This document shows, piece after piece, positions 59,800 through 64,000 of a DNA stretch of 64,000 nt; positions within the stretch are counted from its first letter, which is position 1; each line of letters opens with the position of its first letter. The position numbers were made by a program, and so were the translations under genes. The notes under the pieces were generated by a model, which saw only the letters and a program-made list of their open reading frames with translations, did not search any database and was not told where the DNA came from. Source of the stretch: Lanius collurio (lineage: Eukaryota > Chordata > Aves > Passeriformes > Laniidae); NCBI GenBank assembly GCA_020086605.1, contig JACBWW010000069.1, positions 39,720 to 103,719 of the forward strand, read 5' to 3'.

Positions 59800-62171
59800 G
59801 CGTCCCCGGGAAGGCTGCGAACGCAGCGGGAGCGGCTGCCGGTACGCGGGTGGCCCGCCCGGCACGGGGAGACCCCCGAGTGAGCGGAGAGTGGCGGAGC
59901 CGCAGAGATCGGAGTGGTTTGGGCTGGAAGGGGGCTCGGGCAGGGACGGCGATCGCAGAGCAGCGTGCTCCGTGCCGCGGCCGGGAGCGGGGCTCGGGCG
60001 GCGGGCTGAGCGCGGGCGCAGGCAGAGCAGAAGTCCCGTAAGCAGCTCCTGAGGGCCATTTTCGCTCTCCGGGTGCTGCAGCCGCGGCTGGTGCTGTGTG
60101 GGCAGTCCCAGAAGCAGCCCCGCGGCCCCTGCTCGGGCCGGGAAGGGCCCGCAGCCCTGCCTGCCGCTTGCCCCCGCTGGGCTCCGCAGCACACGCTGCT
60201 TCTCAGCACGGCCAGGTCCATCAGCTCAGGGGTTTCCTCGGCTGGTTAACCTCTTAATTTCCAGTATCTGGTGCTGTTCGAGATAAGGTTGAACCACAGG
60301 CTGAAAGGATCCGATAGCTCAGAGGTGACCATTTGATGTGTGTTGTGAGCACAGATCGCTGGGCTGGGATAGGACTCCGGGGCTGCTTCATGCTCCAGCT
60401 GCTGATTTCTTGCTAAACATTAAAATAAATGACAGCAATTCCATGGTGTGGGCGAGCCTGGCTATGCAGGGGGTATGAGAGGTTCTACCAGGGTGATACA
60501 CGAAGCTTTATTGCTGCCAGATAACTTAAATATAGTTATTTTTAGGTTTTTTGGCAGGTGTTGCAGCTGAGCTGTGACCATTCCTTTTTCCATGTGGTGT
60601 CTTCCTGTTTTTCCTAGTTTCTGTGTGTTGTATTTCTGAACACAAACACAAAAGAGGAATAAAGGGGTTTTGTTATTGGACAGCTTTTTTATAATTTTAA
60701 ATTTTTAATTCTTCCATATATAATTTGTGCTGCACGTTGGTGATAGGGAGAATATTGTTGTCTGTGTTGTCTTGCCTTTTGCAGATGCACTTAAACTAGT
60801 TTCCTTCAGTTATTTTTTTCCAGTATCGAGTGATAATAGGAGAACTTATTTATCTTTTCAGGGGTAAGAGGTTTTCCAGCCCCAGCTGGGAGCCTTCCCT
60901 TCCCTGTCACTGCTATTGTATTCTGTATTTAAACGTTGGCAACCCATTTGATTATTTAAAACTAAGCACTTTTAAGTGGGCTCCCCTGCAAGTGAGGTGT
61001 CAGTTAGGGAGCTGTACAAATGATGAACTTATTATTAAGATAAAAGAAGTGAGATCTTGAAGATCATTTAGCAAATCAGAAGCGGCTCAGCTCACGAGTG
61101 GGGTGGTTGTGGTGTTCCCTGTAGAACAATGGGATTCTTTCCTTGTGGCCCCGGATCCTGACACGTTCCTACCCTCCACCTCTCACCAGTGCAGTGCTGG
61201 GGGCTGAATAAAGAGCTGCTGCACCCTGGGAATGTTCGTGGAGCTGAAATTAGAGCAGGTATCCGAGCACTCCCAGTGTCACGATGCACGCAGGAACTTT
61301 GGGGAAGAGGAGTTTAGTGGAGCTGTGGAGGAGTGAGGATCCTCCCCTCTGCACTCCTGGCATTCCTGGGGAGCGTGGGCAGCTGGCAGTGCTGGGGAAG
61401 TGCTGAGAATTCCAGGGTGCTCCACCTGTCCCCCTGGGCCCTGCTCACCTGGCGAGCCCTGAGCTCTCCAGAGGCTGAGACCGCCCCAGCAGGGATTTCC
61501 TGTCATGGTGGAAGCCCCAGGGTGAGGTGAGGATCTCCCCCTTTTCCCGTGCTCCTCTGTGCATCCACAGCACGGGAATGGGCTCCAGCCCTGCTGGCTC
61601 TGCGGGGGTGGTATGCAGAGGGAATGGGAATGGGAAGCTGCTCCCTGCCAGAGCCTGGCCAGAGAAAGGCACAGCAGGACTGGGCTGCTCCCCAGGAGCA
61701 CTAAGCAGGCAGGAATTGAACTGAACAAAAGGAGTTTGAGAACTTCTAAAACTTTGTCTCAAAGCACTCGTATTCTTCAGTTATTTCTGTTTGTTTCAGT
61801 CACTGCTCAGTTCTTGTGAATCCCTGATGTAGAATCACAGAATATCCTGAATGAGGAGGGATCCACAGGAATCATCAATCCAGCTCCTGTCTCTGCACAG
61901 ACAGCCCAGCAGTCAGAACAAAAAAATAAAGATGATTGTGTGTTTTTTTAAATTCAGAGTCGAATCTAGCTTAGACTATTAATGAACATTTGAAGGTCCT
62001 GGATTTAAGTTGCATGAAAAAGCACAGCATGTAAGGGTTGAAAGGGGAAGTGGGAAGTAACAAACCTTATTGAGATAAAAGCCAAAATGCAAAAATACCT
62101 TTTAACTGTTACGTGTGGCATGTCTCAGTAACATAAATGTGAAGTGACACATCCCAAACTGTGTTTCCCAG
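59800..62171 (+). other. Probable KLHL28 intron 1
   Basis: No coding exon is seen on either strand. It contains a small CR1 tail (61830-61915) and ends at the acceptor tttcccag directly before the KLHL28 ATG. Confidence 0.6.
61830..61915 (-). repeat. CR1 3' end fragment
   Basis: agaatcacagaatatcctga, then ggatccacaggaatcat, then ccagctcctgtctctgcac. Confidence 0.65.
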
Positions 62172-63070
62172 ATGGACCCGTCGTCCCCGCCGTTCCTGCT
62201 GGCCAAGCTGACCCCGCTGCACTCGGAGCAGCTCCTGCAGGGCCTCAACCTCCTGCGGCAGCACCAGGAGCTCTGTGACATCGTGCTGCGCGTGGGCGAG
62301 GCCAAGATCCACGCGCACAAGGTGGTGCTGGCCAGCATCAGTCCCTACTTCAAGGCCATGTTCACCGGGAACCTGTCGGAGAAGGAGAACGCTGAGGTGG
62401 AGTTCCAGTGCGTGGACGAGGCGGCGCTGCAGGCCATCGTGGAGTACGCTTACACCGGCACCGTCTTCATCTCCCAGGACACCGTGGAGTCGCTGCTGCC
62501 CGCCGCCAACCTGCTGCAGGTCAAGCTGGTGGTGAAGGAGTGCTGCGCCTTCCTGGAGAGCCAGCTGGACCCCGGCAACTGCATCGGCATCTCGCGCTTC
62601 GCCGAGACCTACGGCTGCCACGAGCTGTACCTGGCGGCCAACAAGTTCATCTGCCAGAACTTCGAGGACGTGTGCCAGACCGAGGAGTTCTTCGAGCTGA
62701 CGCACGCGGAGCTGGACGAGATCGTGTCCAACGACTGCCTGAACGTGGTGACGGAGGAGACGGTGTTCTACGCGCTCGAGTCCTGGATCAAGTACGACGT
62801 GCAGGAGCGGCAGAAGTACCTGGCGCAGCTGCTGCACTGCGTGCGCCTGCCCCTGCTCAGCGTCAAGTTCCTCACGCGGCTCTACGAGGCCAACCACCTG
62901 ATCCGGGATGATCACACCTGCAAGCACCTGCTCAACGAGGCCCTCAAGTACCACTTCATGCCCGAGCACAGACTGTCCCACCAGACCATGCTGCTGACGC
63001 GGCCCCGCTGCGCGCCCAAGGTGCTCTGTGCCGTGGGGGGCAAGGCCGGGCTCTTCGCCTGCCTGGAGAG
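62172..63070 (+). CDS. KLHL28: KLHL28 first coding exon (partial; continues right)
   Basis: The ATG is the first base group after an acceptor (cccag/atg). The exon runs 899 bases to a gtgagg donor within the codon for Arg, giving 299 residues of an expected ~571. Residues ~20-128 form the BTB domain (LRQHQELCDIVLRVGEAKIHAHKVVLAS is the hallmark region). Residues ~133-235 form the BACK domain (GISRFAETYGCHELYLAA), and the exon ends as the first kelch repeat begins (PKVLCAVGGKAG). KLHL proteins present substrates to CUL3 ubiquitin ligase; the substrate of KLHL28 is poorly known. The kelch propeller exons must lie beyond 64000. Third codon positions are strikingly G/C (for example ctg, gcc, gag runs), and this produces a 378-codon antisense open frame that is not a gene. 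Confidence 0.96.
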
Positions 63071-64000
63071 GTGAGGAATGGCCCAGAGGGCACTGGGACA
63101 CAGGCACTGGGGCTGGGATCCCCCCAGTCACTGAGGCTGGTAGAGACCTGTGAGTCTCACCAGAGATTGCGAGGTGTAGTTGCTGCTGTCTTTCATAAAA
63201 ACTCTTCAGTAGGTTTTTATTAACAAGGATGAGCCCCAAATTCAAAATGATTTTTTATTTCGTGAGTAATTTGCAATGTGAAGGGGTTTTGTTTGTGCCA
63301 GACATTTGTTTGTGCAAACAAAAAGCTCTGAAATCATTTTCGTTCTGCTGATTGAGTTAATAATGTGGTTAATTAAAGTTCGTGCAGTTCTTAATCTTCC
63401 CTCCAGGTATTTTCATTTTACTTCATTTTCCCCTGATTTATTACTATTTCAAACAAGTCATAAAGATTAACTCAATCTATGACAAATATGCTTCCTGATA
63501 ATTAAAAAATCCTTGGAATTAAAACAGGCTTAATCAGAGTAGAGTGAAGGAGAAGAAAAGGAGGCTCAGGGGGCGACTGTTCCCTCCAACTCCCTGACAG
63601 GAGGGGGCTCAGGGGGGGTCAGGCTCTGCTCCCTGGGAACAGGGACAGGAGGAGAAGGAACGGCCTCAGGCTGGGCCAGGGGAGGCTCAGGGTGGGCATC
63701 AGCAGGAATTTCCCCATGGAAAGGGTGCTCAGGCCTTGGAACTGCCCAGGGAGGGTTGGAGTGCCCATCCCTGGGGGTGTCCAAGGAATTCCTGGAGGTG
63801 GCACTCAGAGCTCTGGGCTGGGGACGAGGTGGGGATTGGGCACAGCTGGGACTCGATGGGCTGGGAGGGCTTTTCCAACCTCAGTGATCCTGGGATTCCG
63901 TGAAGGAGTTGTGGATCATGATGTGACCGTGGCTTTAAGCCCAGCTGCTGAGCAGGTGTCCCTGTGTGTGCTGGCAGGAACAGGTGAGTTCTGACCCCTC
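63071..64000 (+). other. KLHL28: KLHL28 intron, open at the right edge
   Basis: Starts at the gtgagg donor. AT-rich sequence is followed by a ~350-bp CR1 tail. No further exon is seen before the window ends. Confidence 0.8.
63553..63905 (+). repeat. CR1 tail of the 'catggaaagggtgctcaggc' subfamily
   Basis: Same family as 38010 and the inverted 15098 copy. Ends gggcttttccaacctcagtg, atcctgggattcc. Confidence 0.8.

Noticed and set aside
62109..63245. 378-codon open frame on the minus strand
   Set aside because: It is the antisense shadow of KLHL28 exon 1. GC-rich third positions remove stops on the opposite strand, and it has no family signature.
1..64000. CRISPR arrays, bacterial operons, ribosome binding sites
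   Set aside because: The sequence is vertebrate with spliced genes; none of the tandem repeats has CRISPR architecture.

Overview
The window is vertebrate nuclear DNA from a bird, most likely a songbird. The evidence is compact multi-exon genes with canonical GT-AG introns, dozens of truncated CR1 LINE tails, an ERV-L remnant, and a gene order I recognise from the FANCM-FKBP3-PRPF39-TOGARAM1-KLHL28 block (human chromosome 14q21). I built the gene models by reading splice junctions and checking that codon phase carries from exon to exon. No search was run, and family identities rest on remembered vertebrate proteins.

Layout, left to right. 1236-5231 (+): a complete four-exon SOUL/HEBP-family gene of 195 codons. 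9353-12369 (-): the first four coding exons of FANCM; no later FANCM exon is visible in the remaining 9.3 kb. 12805-16681 (+): complete FKBP3 in seven coding exons, its last intron of the minor U12 type. 17783-28967 (-): complete PRPF39 in thirteen coding exons (666 aa), with a box C/D snoRNA in the intron between exons 9 and 10 that fits SNORD127. 32164-59263 (-): TOGARAM1, seventeen coding exons visible. One internal exon is missing next to a lone N at 41946, and the C-terminal end is missing at a 396-base N run (31721-32116). 62172-63070 (+): the first coding exon of KLHL28 (BTB and BACK domains), running off the right edge.

FANCM/FKBP3 and TOGARAM1/KLHL28 each share a GC-rich divergent promoter. 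FKBP3 and PRPF39 converge tail to tail. The genes do unrelated housekeeping jobs: heme binding, fork remodelling and Fanconi DNA repair, nuclear prolyl isomerase/chromatin, U1 snRNP splicing, ciliary microtubules, and a CUL3 adaptor. They are linked by position, not by pathway. Introns and spacers hold CR1 tails in both orientations (at least four subfamily types), an old MIR-like SINE, an ERV-L remnant, and several minisatellites.

The points most worth a second look are: the FANCM model that stops after exon 4 with a SOUL gene where its 3' exons should be; an N-terminal TOG domain of TOGARAM1 replaced by a 12-residue repeat; an intronic PRPF39 satellite that carries copies of the neighbouring exon's end; a perfect 21-bp hairpin beside a 78-bp tandem duplication in FANCM; and the intronic snoRNA.
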